The notes beneath the pieces were generated by a model. The model did no database searches, was not told the origin of the DNA, and saw only the letters and a list, made by a program, of their open reading frames with translations. The translations under genes and the position numbers were made by a program. This document shows, piece after piece, positions 12,360 through 23,449 of a DNA stretch of 64,000 bases. The stretch spans positions 71,505,093-71,569,092 of the forward strand of contig OX344763.1 of the NCBI GenBank assembly GCA_947034895.1, written 5' to 3'. This DNA comes from Rhytidiadelphus loreus (Eukaryota; Streptophyta; Bryopsida; Hypnales; Hylocomiaceae). Position 1 is the stretch's first letter. Each line of letters opens with the position of its first letter.

Positions 12360-14590
12360 TCATTTGAAGTGTAGGTTAACTCACATCAAAATAATTACCC
12401 CCCCTTGCATAGTGAATGGGGATTTAGTTGATGATGGCCCTAACCCCATTTCCATAATTATGCACCATTTGCATAATGATGCCCCCCTCTTGATTCACAT
12501 GAATATGACCCCTGACGCCTTGTCAAGGCCGCCACCACTGGACCCTTTTCCAAGGAGTTCCACCTGGCTCTTCCGTTGGTTTCTCTTCCTCCCGCTACTT
12601 CGCGTGCCTGTAGTGGTCTCTTTCTCCCGTTGGATTTGCGTGTTGCATCCACCCCATGCGGCTAATTGCTGCTCGTCTATTTTTTCACTTGGATTCGTGC
12701 GCCTGAGCCTGCGCTTGTATCCATTTTCTGGAGACGTGTGAAAGCAGACGAGTTCGCTTGAAGTGAGAGAGCACGGGAGTTGCGTCGTGGAGGCACAAAC
12801 AAGGAGGTGTTGGGAATTTGAAGCCCAAGAGTTCCAGGCTACAAGGATAATTGCGTGAACAGCGATACCCTGAGCTTCAGATGCGGTAACTTACCTTGGG
12901 CTTCAGATGCGGTCAACTGCTGTAAAGATATCGAGGATCACTTGTTGCAAGTGGGCAAGAATGTTCAGAGCAAATTGATCCTCCGCACGCCCCGGAGGTC
13001 CTACCCATGGCACTCTGTGTTCCACATTCCTGCCCCCGCTTGAGTCACAGGCAAGCGCTACCTTGTCTGGATTGCGTTGTCTTTCACTGGGATGGTAGAG
13101 CAATAGCACATTGTTTGTAATTTTTTCTCACTTGCAAAGTAGGTTCTTTATTAGACTCTTGGCAGTCTCTTAGTACGTAAATGCTATAATGCTAGCGCAG
13201 TATGTGTCTTTGTTGTTGCAGTAGAAAATCTAGCGCACAGAGTGCAGGTAGGTAGGTCAAAGTCGGAATCCGTTTTGAGTTCGGTGAGGGCATTTAGTGC
13301 CCGTGTGTAGTGAAACAGGTTTAGGTGAAGCTTTAATGAGCCCGTTCCCGTGAATATTGTCCATCACCGAGTAGGTGTATACATTGTGTTGTTTTACTAT
13401 ACTCACTCAATAACAATCTCTAAGTGTGTTCTGAAACTGATTTGTATTGTGCAGGAATTAGTGAACAGTCTGATTCAGAGCAAGTTCTAAGCGGGGACAA
13501 AGGGACCAAGTGTAGCATACTGTGCGCACAGATGGCAAGAGTCATGGCAACCACCGTGTTAGCAGAGTGGAATATCCCGTAAGAATCGAGTCCTCTTCGT
13601 CAGTGTATTTGTAGTTGTTTGTAGTTGCAGAGAAAGTGAGTCAAATTGATAGTGTCTCTCCTAATATGAACAATAAACAACTTGTAACCAACAGTGATAA
13701 AGAAACGCCTGTGGTAGCTAGAAATTGTGTATGGTATATACTGAAATTGGACGTGCACGCATAATGCCAAAATGCCCTGAAACCGTACAATTGAACATTC
13801 TAGTTGCTATTAGTATTGGAAAAAATGGCAGTTGCAGACAATAAACCCTAATTTCATCGGCACATCTCCCGATGAAAAGGTACAGTATAATTAAGAAGCA
13901 CTTCCGTAGAAGTCTATCGAGAGTTCTCCCTTAAGATTCACAGTATAAGAATGTTTAAAGAAATAGAACGTCTACTGGAAAACCCTAAACCGACAATCGT
14001 CGCAAAATAAAATGAGGAAGCCAGAACAAAACAACGGGATATCTCCCGATAAAAATGAATAGTACATCTATGCACACGTCCTCATTGAGGACTTCTTGAT
14101 GTTAGAAATTACTAGACTAGGGGATGTATAGTCTAGGTAATCTTAATGTAACAAACGAACAAAATAATCAAACAAAATAAACAAATAACAAAAAAAAAAA
14201 AAAAAATAGACTTTCTTAGAGGAAACGATGTTGAAAAAACATATAATCTTCTCCAAAACCATATAATCTCCAAAACTTGTGACATCTCATTAAATATAAG
14301 TAGTACACTAATAATGGTATATGAAGTACAACACTTAATGGCAATTGACACTAATTATGAAGTACAACACTGAATGTCAACTATTTCACTAGTGTTACTA
14401 ACACTAAATGTCAATATAGGTACTATTTGACAACTTTTTTGAATTTTATTGAGATAAATTTTTTTGACAAGACTTCATTTATTGTTAAAGGTAATTTCAT
14501 ATTAGAAATGAGCTCACAAGAGGTGGAAAGTAAAACTCTAAATGGGCTTGGTAAAAATTAGATAACATTATTTGCACCATAACACTAAAT
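12360..14590. other. Spacer, no supported gene
   Basis: The GC content rises around 12500-13060, and the phrase CTTCAGATGCGGT appears twice (about 12875 and 12902), but no frame carries a domain. From about 13800 the text is AT-rich, with a phrase (TCTCCCGATGAAAA-like) at 13866 and 14041 and a poly-A tract at 14191-14206. The GC-rich part could be a promoter or leader of a lost gene. Confidence 0.35.
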
Positions 14591-14599
14591 ACCATCATT

Positions 14600-15410
14600 A
14601 GTGTAATGAGGGGCCGGGTATAATTACATTGGTTCTGGGTATCATTAGAGGGGGTTGGGTATCAGCAGGGGCGGGTACTAAGACATTCGGTTATCAATAG
14701 ACGGGGTTGAGTACCGGGTTTGGTCGGGTACCATGGGGGGGCCGCATGCCGTCGAGATCGGGGTTAGGATTTGGCTCCTCATCATTTGTTTTTCGGTGCT
14801 TTCTGTATGCTTTGTGCTTCGTGCTTCGTGTGTGCTTCGTTGCTGTCAGCTGATTTCTGTGAGCACCTTCAGAACGTGGGAAATAAGCGCGCGGCTGCTT
14901 CACCAAAGTCAGTGGATGCGGATTTGTTGCAACAACACTGAGGCCGACTGATTTCCTCCAAGCGCGACTAAAGCCGCCACCCACCTGTGAGTTTCACGTT
15001 TCCATCACCCGTTTCTTCCTGCGAAAGAATGTTGTGCATTCTGTTTGGATTTGAGAGTGGGCGGGTTACTGGTTCGGCTGTGTGCGGGTGATTAAGGGTT
15101 GTGTGTGACAGATTCGGGAGAGGGTGGGTTGCTGCTGCGTGCGGGTGATCGGGGGTTGTGTATGAGAGATTCGGGAGTGGATGGATTCTTACTGCTACTG
15201 CATGGGGTGATCGAGGTCGGGAGTGGGTAGATGTTGCTGCTCCGTGGGGTGATCGAGGTTGGGATTGGGTGGATTGTTGCTGTTGTGTGGGGTGATCGAG
15301 ATCGGGAGTGGGTGGGTTTAGGATTCTACGTGCGGGTGATCGAGGGTTGTGTATGACAGAGAGAGAGTGAGTGAGTGAGTGAGAGAGAGAGATGGAAGGG
15401 AGACACGAGC
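14600..15410. repeat. GGGT-rich degenerate tandem repeats
   Basis: From 14610 to 14735 GGGTA-containing phrases recur. From about 15060 to 15355 a degenerate unit of roughly 50-66 bp built on GTGCGGGTGATCGAGG, TTCGGGAGTGGGTGG and TTGCTGCT repeats five to six times, ending in a GAGAGTGAGTGAGTGAG tract (15361-15392). Frames across it are not conserved. Confidence 0.6.
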
Positions 15411-16014
15411 GGAGACAAAAGAGTTGTTAGTATGACGGTGAGGATTTTGTAGTGTGTAGTTTTTACGGTTTTCTAGATCATCCTTTCAAGCATGTAGACT
15501 GACCCAAAGCTATCCAATTGAGTTTGAAATGCCGAAGCTTAATTCTGTAGCTATAGCTTATCCTCATGTCTTGCTCTTGATGCGTTGTTGTGTTCTTGTC
15601 TTGTTGTGTTTTTTTGGTTCATTATGAATTTTTTTGGTTTTGCATTTTTCTTATTCCGTGTACAATGTGAACTGTAGCATCCTACTTTGTTTGCTCATTG
15701 TCAGTGCAGGTGCAGCTAATCTGGGACAGTATTGCGGATTTGGAAGAATTTGGAGTTTGTTGTAGGAGTTCTGCATTTGGAGGGTATTCTACATCTAGTT
15801 CTTTTTAAGTGGTATGACTTCTATTTCACTCGTTCTGTATTTGCTGGGGCTTGAATCTGTTTTTTGAATTAGATGAACTTCACTTTGCAGGGTTTAGTGT
15901 TTGATTAGTGTCTGATTAGGGTTCACTTAGGGTTTACTTAGGACTTCATAGGATTTAAAGAAATGAAAATTAGGGTCTGTTGTAGGGTTTGCTACAAAAA
16001 AAAACTTCAATGCA
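15411..16014. other. Spacer or leader upstream of the GQHS gene
   Basis: T-rich sequence with GGGTTTA phrases near 15890-15945 and no coding frame. It could hold the promoter or an untranslated first exon of the gene beginning at 16761; I see no definite TATA box or donor site. Confidence 0.3.
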
Positions 16015-16719
16015 AATTCAGCTTGAACCGAGCTGAATTACAAAAACAATATCGTCATATTCAGCTCGATTCGAGCTGAATGCACTGAAACTGGAATCAC
16101 GATGGAAGCTCGACTCGAGCAAAACCGAGGAACTAGAGCACTATTAACAGCATTTCAGAAGTAGAACACCACAACTTCACTGGAACTTACGAAATAGTCT
16201 CCGCAAAAGACTAACAACAATACCTTAGATCAACTCGAATCGAGCTGATCCCAAAGGTAATCCTCCAAAACTCAGCCTAAAACCAAATCAACTAAGGCAA
16301 AAGTAGACAATCAGCTCAATTCAAGCAAAAACAAGCTATAGAATAGTAATAGGGTCCGGAAAACAAAGACAATGGAGCTACACATTACAAGAGTTCGAAT
16401 CGAGCAAATCAATTAAGTTGTATTAAAGTACTATCTGAACTTCCGTAAGAAAGTGAAAAAAATACAACAGCACGCAAATCGAGGGTGAAAAACGGGAAGA
16501 ACATACGGCAAGTAAGCTCGAATCGAGCTCCGGAAGAAACGAAAGCCTCATAGGTAGACCTGCATAATTCATCTCATACCACTAACGTGCCAAGCATACA
16601 GAACAATAATGACCAGATCGACGAAATAAAAACAATATATCCTGATGAACTGCCCATCTAACTAGAGACAAAATGTGAAATGCTTTACATGTCAAAGTGA
16701 AATAAGCTCGAGTCGAGCT
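16015..16719. repeat. Cluster of AGCTCGA-N-TCGAGCT palindromes upstream of the GQHS gene
   Basis: At least five clear palindromes and several degenerate ones are scattered here: 16015-16039 (AATTCAGCT arms), 16059-16081 (perfect 11-bp arms ATTCAGCTCGA around one base), 16108-16120, 16228-16250 (one mismatch), 16515-16529 and 16705-16719 (both perfect 7-bp arms). Weaker ones lie near 16314 and 16393. All share the core CTCGA/TCGAG. Two more lie in the downstream intron of the same gene (41808-41822 and 41868-41882). None occurs in the coding exons. The cluster ends at a probable splice acceptor (CCTGTAG, 16754-16760) directly before the ATG. Confidence 0.8.
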
Positions 16720-16760
16720 AAAAGACTAAACTCTTATCATTGGAAAATGATCGCCTGTAG

Positions 16761-18037
16761 ATGGATAGCCACATAGAGAAGGTGCAACAATACTTCACGA
16801 AATCCGAAGTCCTCAAGGTCAGTGACGACGATGGCGACGACTTCTTGGATGATGGGGAGTACTGGGAGTTCACTCACCCAGAGAAGGTCGAGTGTTGGAG
16901 TCTACTCATGATTCCGTGCTCTGAACATATCGCCTTCTGTGTGAAGTACATGGGAATGAGCTGTTTCCTCCCGCTCTCATACAAGGAGCGTGTAAAGGAC
17001 GTGGTGGAAGACATACCGCCAACAATAAAAATCCATTGTCAAACAACGCATCTTGGTGTCGCAGCAAAAGACCAATACAACTTCACCATACACTTCGACT
17101 CCAAGAAAATCCCATTCCAAGTGACAAATCTTATCGAAAGTCTAGAAACTACCTCGTTTCAAGATCACATCAAGGAGCTTGAGGAGAAGGTGAACAAGAG
17201 GGTGTTCCTAAAGGAGAGTGGAAATCCTATAACAAGTCGCAAACTATGCAAAAAGAACAGGCAAATGTTCCAGGATTTTGCCTGTCTAAAAACAAAGATA
17301 AATATTGAGAGGGACAGTAGAACTGCACGTACCGTCTCCTTGAATGTAGATAGTCACGGAGGAAGTCAGATTTCAACTGACAAGCAACCACCTGCAGATA
17401 CCCCGAGGCGGGGACAGTGCAATTGGAATCCTGCAGATACAATACGTATTCCGAGGCAGACTAGTAATCTTGCTTCTTCCTCCCAACAGAAATCCATAGA
17501 GAAATCCGGAGATCAGTCCACCGTGGAAGACATTACCTGTGACTTCAACGACATTCCCGAATCTCTGAGGGTCAACAAGAAGCCGAACTATGAAGAGTCC
17601 AACAAGGCATACAAGCGCTTCTGGATGGCTTGTGTCGATGTGTTCCTCTACAAGATGGAGAAGAAACAACTTCCCATCGAAAAACTTATTCAGGCATTGG
17701 CCAGGGTAAATATCAGAAGCAAGGAGGACCCCATCGTCGAAGACATGATGCACTAGCTCCTGAATATGCCAGACCACAACAATCGGCAGACCCTGTGTGT
17801 GATGCCCGTCAACAAGCCCACGGCCGCTGGATATGAGTCGTGGGAGGAAATCAAGGACGGTGACTTCTACATCATCAATGGGCAGCATAGTGTTTGGGCA
17901 AGCAAATTAATGCAAGATCCGAAATTCAATGTTGCCCCCGACATCATTGACAATTACAAAGAATGGAGTTGCTACATTGTGTGGACCGAGGACGCTGAAA
18001 TTTTGCGCTCCATTTCCGCGTACTACAATCGCATGAA
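16761..18037 (+). pseudogene. GQHS-motif protein, 5' part, interrupted by the giant hAT element
   Basis: The frame opens at the ATG at 16761 and runs 331 codons to a TAG at 17754; the same frame then continues without damage to 18037. The N-terminal third is acidic and globular, a coiled-coil-like segment lies around residues 130-150, the middle is Ser/Gln-rich, and the C-terminal part contains DGDFYIINGQHSVWASKLM (about 17850-17910), then WTEDAEILRSISAYYNRMN. The ING-QHS signature resembles the DGHHR/DGQHR active-site motif of ParB/sulfiredoxin-like nuclease folds; that link is inference. At 18037 the codon AAC is split by the inserted element. Its remaining bases resume at 41632 and give NYFQAIQPSWATNILGA in frame. 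I recall similar repeated proteins from streptophytes, but function is unknown. Confidence 0.75.
18030..18037. repeat. Left copy of 8-bp target-site duplication
   Basis: CGCATGAA directly precedes the CAGGG end. The partner at 41624-41631 is CGCCTGAA, 7 of 8 bases identical. Eight-base duplications are the hallmark of hAT insertion. Confidence 0.85.
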
Positions 18038-18212
18038 CAGGGTTGTCTTGTCTGATATATTTTTGGGTTTAGGCGTCGTGTATGACGTCTGATGTCGTGT
18101 GTCGCGTATCATCAAGTGTCGAGTTTACTTGACATCGTGTCGCGGAGGGGTAAAAAAATTTACCCCATGGTAAATAGATTTTGCCTACGTGGCAGGGCTT
18201 CGGAACTGACGT

Positions 18213-18600
18213 GGACAGCCAGCGTGGGCGACTACGGGTGTGGGCGCGTGCAAATCTGCCTTGGACGACCTCGAGTGGAAAAATTGAGGCAACTGCGGGT
18301 TTAAGGTGGAAGGCGACTGCGGGTGAAGGGGCGACTGCGGGTCTGGGGCGCTAGGGCAACTTCGGGTGAAGGGGCGACCTCGAGTGGAAAAAATAGAGGC
18401 GACTGCGGGTTTAGGGTTGAAGGCGACTGCGGGTGAGTGGGCGACTTCGGGATTAGGGGCGACCGCGGCTTTGGGTACTGAGGGCGACCGCGGGTCCGAC
18501 TGGTAGGGGCAACTTTGGGTTCCAGGGCGACTGCGTGTCGGAGCAGTAGACAACGACCGCGGGTTCCAAGGCGACCGCAGGTTCAGTTTAGGATTTCAGT
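18213..18600. repeat. Left subterminal GCGACTGCGGGT array
   Basis: About 16 copies of GGCGACTGCGGGT and variants (GCGACCGCGGGT, GCAACTGCGGGT, GCGACCTCGAGT) at irregular 15-35 bp spacing, all in forward orientation, reading inward from the left end. Subterminal motif clusters bind the transposase in known hAT and CACTA elements; a similar role here is inference. Open frames across it are artefacts. Confidence 0.85.
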
Positions 18601-19086
18601 TTGGCATATTCAGTCTTTGAAGTAACACGTTACAAAGGTGTTTTATAAGCGCAGAATTAGGTGCTACGTTATATTGGGGTTTACAATTTACAAGTGCAAA
18701 TAATAGAGCCCATGAAATGTAAATTGGACAAAACTTCTCTAATTCCAAAAATTCACCCAGTATAAGGCCACAATAATAATGTCAACAACAATTATATTAA
18801 TAAGTCATCGATATTGCTTTGAGGTGGACTTCAAATGTAATCATACTTGCATTGCACTTTTATAACCTCGTTGTAGTCATCACCTAACTGCCTACCAATT
18901 AGAACTCAACATATATTTTAAAACTGGTAATCTATCCCTCACTCTAATATGCTCATATGCTTGATGAAGCACTACAAAATCCTTACACATCAGGATGAAG
19001 GCTCAAAGCTTGAACTACAAAGATTCGCTACCAAACATATAAGCTAAAACCTTATAACTATAATTATTGTCTACTTCTCTAGTACT
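18601..19086. other. AT-rich stretch 3' of the hAT transposase
   Basis: No coding frame. It probably holds the 3' untranslated region and polyadenylation signals of the minus-strand transposase gene. Confidence 0.4.
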
Positions 19087-22000
19087 CTAGTCACCAGGCG
19101 TGAATGTGGAATCGCTTGGCACCTCATCAGCATTAGGGTCTGTATCTTCGTAAGACCCTTCGTTGCTCTTGTTGTCACCCGAGCTTTCAATTTCATCATC
19201 TTCCCTTGTTACTATTTCGATATGTACCTCACGCTCTACCTCTGAGTTTAGATTTCAAACTTCTGTATCTACACCATATAAGCCTTCAATTTGCACAAGT
19301 CGTTTCATGAGCCTGAACGCATCCGTAGTTCCATCCATGTTGGATGCAAGGTGTCGCCCTCCTCTACTTGATTGTCCAACATTCTGGGTGGAACATCCCG
19401 CTCCAATGGTACACCGTTGGACAATTTGAGTGGGTCGTTTAGGGTTTCGAGGTCCCCTCTCGTCAACCCTCCTAATATGCCTTTTCTGGCCTCTACTGTT
19501 GCACCCCTGGATTCCTAATGATGATTCGCTAGGGCCAGACACGGATGAAGGTTGAGTGGGTTGTGGAGCTGAGCCGTGAACCTCTTCATCAATCGTCCGT
19601 AGAGCACCTCCATGCACCGATGGCCTTGTTGGAAGGGTTGGGATAGACCTCTTCACTGTTGTCAAATTTGTAGTCGTCTCTGGATTCAACGGCACATTCC
19701 GACTTCGATTCATAACATATGCCAATAGCACATCATCATCATCATCATCATCATATGTAGTAACAGTTGTTCCGAGGGTAGATGTGTTCAATACAATGGG
19801 ATTTGGTATTCCCTCGTGTACAACTTCATTGACTTCGATGGCCTCTTCTTCATGTTCGCTTCTCATTGAAACTTGTGTAGTGCTTTTTAAATTGCGGGCC
19901 ATATTTGGAGGCGAACTAGTTGACATTGGAGATCTAGCTTCTTCCTCTACGGGGGCCATGGGAATAGGTACGCCTTCGTCGTTGTTGTTGGGGGTGCTTT
20001 CCCTCCTCTGTGATGCATGTGCTGGCGAAATTGCATCAATAGTGTGCACGATGTTCTGCGGTGGACTACGTACAGGTGAATCTCCAAGAGAAACATACTC
20101 ATCGTCACTAAAGTCAAATGTATTCCCGTATATTGGTCGTGGAGGACTAGGTGGTGGCCTAACCATTGCATTCCAAGGATTGTTGCGCAACCGATCCTCT
20201 TCATCCGTGCGGTTCTGGCGTTCTCTCATAAAATCTGGAACAACGTCGTCTTCTTCCCCTGAAGACAAAGGCCCATCACGCTCGTCCTCATCATCTCCAT
20301 CTGCAAGCATCTGGTCGTAAAAAATGGCTGGGTTGTGTCCACATTTTTGACGTTCAAGTTTGTTGTTCGCGTAGATATACACCAATGTCTTCACCTTTGT
20401 CGTGGCCAAGTGGTTTCGCACTTTATTGTGCACAAAGGAATACATGCTCCAATTCCTTTCACACGAAGATGCAGAGCACGTCAAACCGAGAATTTGCTTT
20501 GCAATTTTTGGAAGAGCATTGCCCCCCACACGATTCCACCATTGATGAGGCAATAATTGGCATTCAATGATATCGGGTGCCTCATGTAAGGGATCGAATG
20601 CACTTGTCTTCTCTTCAAATTGAGTTAGCTCTTGCATTGCCTCCACCACTGATACGTTCAATGGTACGCTCAGTTTTCGTATGACTCGATTCAAAGCTCC
20701 CTTTGCGTAGCCATTGTTATGAATAGCCTCCACGTCACTCAAGTATGGATTTTGTAGTGCCCCTGCATAGTCAGTGTAGGTCAGTAATCATCAACTTCCA
20801 ATGAGCATCAAATTGTTTCTCGTATCATGTTGCCACCACTGGATCAAGGAAAAATGGAGCATCCTTGAGAGAATAAACGTGATCCTTCAAGGCTGTCATC
20901 ATTACTAAAGCTTTCAGCATTGCCGAGACTTTTCCATCAAAATGACAAAGACAAAGCAACACGGGCTCTACCATATGGAGGAAATTGTCGCACTGAACCT
21001 AGAACTCTTCTGAACGGATACCTTACCTTGCAAGTTTGGCCTTGCCCATAATGAAATGTCCATTTCTGCGGTTTTGCAAACTCAACTCGAACGTCATGTA
21101 TGTCTCATCCAATGTCACGTTGTGCACTGCTTACTTGCAGTCTACCAAACGATCAATCATCAAGAAATTTGTGGCAAAACGTGTTTTGCTTGGAAGTCTC
21201 AACACTTTGTTTGGTGAAAATCTTCGAAACAACACCAAAGTATATTGGTATTTCTTGATGAACTTCACAATTGATGAAGCCTTTTTTACCAGCTCCTTTA
21301 TTCTCTGATTCTTTTCCTAGTCTTCTAAAAGTAAGTCCAAAATGTGTGCCGCACAACCTTGCCTATAAATGTGAGGGTACCTTTCTTCCAACTTTGTCAT
21401 CGCCCCCGTCATGACTGTAGCATTGTTCGTACACAATTGTACAACGCTGGTAGGCCCAACTTCCTCAATGTATCGTGCCATCGTTTCAGTCGTGTAAAAT
21501 ATATCCTTCTTCTCCCCAGTACTATCCACTGATCCTAAAAAGACATCCCCGGCGGGATAAAACATCATATTCAGTAACGGCCGCAAATTAGTATTGGACC
21601 AACCATCTGAACAAATTGTCGCTCCATACTGACTTATTGAAACCCTCCGAGACCATGGCTTGAACCGATGCCTTCTTAACATCTATCATTTTCGTACGAA
21701 TCGCATTATACGATGGCGGTTGGTACACGAATCCTGTTGCTGCAGTTTGTTTAATAGCATTCACGAAGGCCGGGTGGTGCACAACGGTGAATGAAATGTT
21801 CACCTCGTAAAAGAAAGAAGCCCACAACCTATCCAACTCTTGTCTGCGGCCCGTCTGTAATGATTCATCCATGCTTCTTTGCCGAGAAACAGATGGCGTG
21901 TTCCTCCTTCTCTCAAGCGTTGTTCCAGTAGAATCTACTGAATCAGACGTAAGAATTGGTCTTGCATTTGATTCAAAGGGATTGAGAGACCCTTCTTCTT

Positions 22001-22364
22001 CGACATCCAACACAAGTGCGACAATAGACTCTACAACAATAACTGGTGCATCATGTCTGGTCGATGCATCATACATCTCTTCGTAACTCATGGACCTTGG
22101 AACTTGTCCCTCGTCAGTCCTAAACTTTTCTCGTACAATTCTAGAGATCTCCTTACAACGCTCCGATGTAGTCGAGCCGCCATAGCCAAAGTGAATCAAT
22201 GCTCTCTTTCGTACAAATGCTTTGCTCCACCCACAAAACACGCATTTTCGAGCATGGGGGGAATTATTAGTTGGGGTGCACGGTACTAGCCAAGGGTCCC
22301 AATCCTTTGTGGACCTCCGCGTATCATTCATGGTCCCCCCCCTCCCAACACCTTGTCCAGCCAT
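19087..22364 (-). pseudogene. hAT-superfamily transposase, degenerate
   Basis: Read on the minus strand from the ATG at 22364. An N-terminal BED-type zinc finger comes first (CVFCGWSKA, then H and C in HFGYGGSTTSERC, about residues 35-65). A Ser/Thr-rich linker and a conserved segment follow (FVNAIKQTAATGF, then YNAIRTKMIDVKKASV). A DUF659 transposase region contains ICSDGWSNTNLRPLLN (about 21590-21640). The middle helical region includes PSKTRFATNFL (about 21160). The hAT C-terminal dimerisation domain has SASSCERNWSMYSFVHNKVRN (about 20410-20475). A long acidic Ser-rich tail runs to a stop at 19087. Damage includes a frameshift near 21645 and stops near 21315 (TAG where Trp is expected) and 19255 (TGA). 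It is the only transposase inside the giant element and presumably once mobilised it. The region at 20743-21100 is the most eroded. Confidence 0.85.
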
Positions 22365-22640
22365 GTAGTAGATCAACGTTGGATCTTCAAAGAAAATGAC
22401 TACAATAATCACACTAATACTATGGAAGATGTAATGACAAAGCAACCCGCTTAGAGTGGTCTTCGAAACCCTTCTAAACACGGTTGTTGCCCTCCGAAGA
22501 AGTTAAACGTCCGCATGAAGCCTCTTTCGAAGGTCCAAGACAAGAGTTTTATCAACGGAGCCAAGGTGATAAAACAAGGGGTACCCCTAGACCTTTATAC
22601 AGCAAAACTCCTTGGACCCGGGGTCGCCCCATGAGAGAAT

Positions 22641-22680
22641 GCAGGTCCAAAAACCTGAAATAAGTCAGGTGAAGGGCGGC
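22641..22680 (-). promoter_or_regulatory. Weak copy of the shared core module upstream of the transposase
   Basis: Read on the minus strand, CCTTCACCTGACTTATTTCAG matches the CTTTCACCT...TTCAGG part of the module seen upstream of the other genes in this element, but the GGTGGCTGNATG half is not recognisable. The position, between the array and the gene start, is the same. Confidence 0.35.
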
Positions 22681-22870
22681 TGCGGGTGATGGGCGACTGC
22701 GGGTCCAAGATTGGGCGACAGCGGGTCCAGAATTGGGCGCCACGGGTCTAGGAATGGACCACTACGGGTCCAAGAATAGGTGATTGCGGATCCTGGAATA
22801 GGCGACTACGGGTCCAGGAACAGGCGACTGTGGGTCTTACGGGTGACTACGGGTACAAGGGCGACCAAAG
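22676..22870. repeat. GCGACTGCGGGT array upstream of the transposase
   Basis: About nine forward copies and variants, for example GGCGGCTGCGGGT, GGCGACTGCGGGT and GGCGACTACGGGT, spaced 18-26 bp apart. Seen from the minus-strand gene, they read ACCCGCAGTCGCC toward the start, the same orientation as at the other genes of the element. Confidence 0.85.
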
Positions 22871-22903
22871 GGTCCTTTGTGAGGCGATAGAGAGGCCTTG
22901 CTT

Positions 22904-23134
22904 GGGGTAGAGAATTAACCCCCTCATTGCCCCGGTCAGCTTAGGTTTGACAAAAAAGCCCCCCATGTTGTGCCATTTTTTTTATAATTCTTGCAACTCC
23001 CTAGAGTAATTTGGGGCCTATAATTGAAACTATGAATTCATAATTTCCAAAAAAAATTAAGCCTTGAAAAAAAAAATTCTAGTGTTTGCCCTGGAGTGGC
23101 AATGAGTGGGTCAAATTCACCCTAGCCGTGACAA
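22904..23134. mobile_element. Second, diverged copy of the 12104-12342 MITE
   Basis: The left end carries TTAACCCCCTCATTGCC and the right end the reverse complement of TTTGACCCACTCATTGCC. Interior blocks match the first copy (TTGTGCCATTTT, GTAATTTGGGGCC, ATGAATTCATAATTTCC). No clean target duplication remains; a shared TTGCTT flanks the proposed ends (22898-22903, 23135-23140), so the exact boundaries are uncertain. It sits inside the giant hAT element, hence is a nested insertion. Confidence 0.65.
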
Positions 23135-23449
23135 TTGCTTCGAACTTCAATAACAAGTTCTTTTCCAATCCAACAAGTTTTTAATTGTCTTTTATTTTTA
23201 ATTCTCTTTTAATTCCTAAAGTCCGAACTCCCAAGGCCATTTTCCTGCCAAAATTCCTAGAGTATTCAAGTATTCACAATTTTGCAAACATAAATAACCA
23301 AAAATTCATATCTATATTCATGTACTCTTGTCAAGGAATTACATAGAATTCAATGCGCTTGCATTGGGATGTTCAAAATGGATAATATCCTTTTATATAT
23401 ACATAATATGGAATATACATAGTCCTCAAAAATGTGCTAAAAAGGAAAA

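Noticed and set aside
18185..18553. Pro/Ser/Arg-rich minus-strand frame, with similar ones at 25278-25833, 30672-31012 and 34627-34998
   Set aside because: They are translations of the GCGACTGCGGGT arrays, with SRPxAVA-type repetition, and have no start context or domain.
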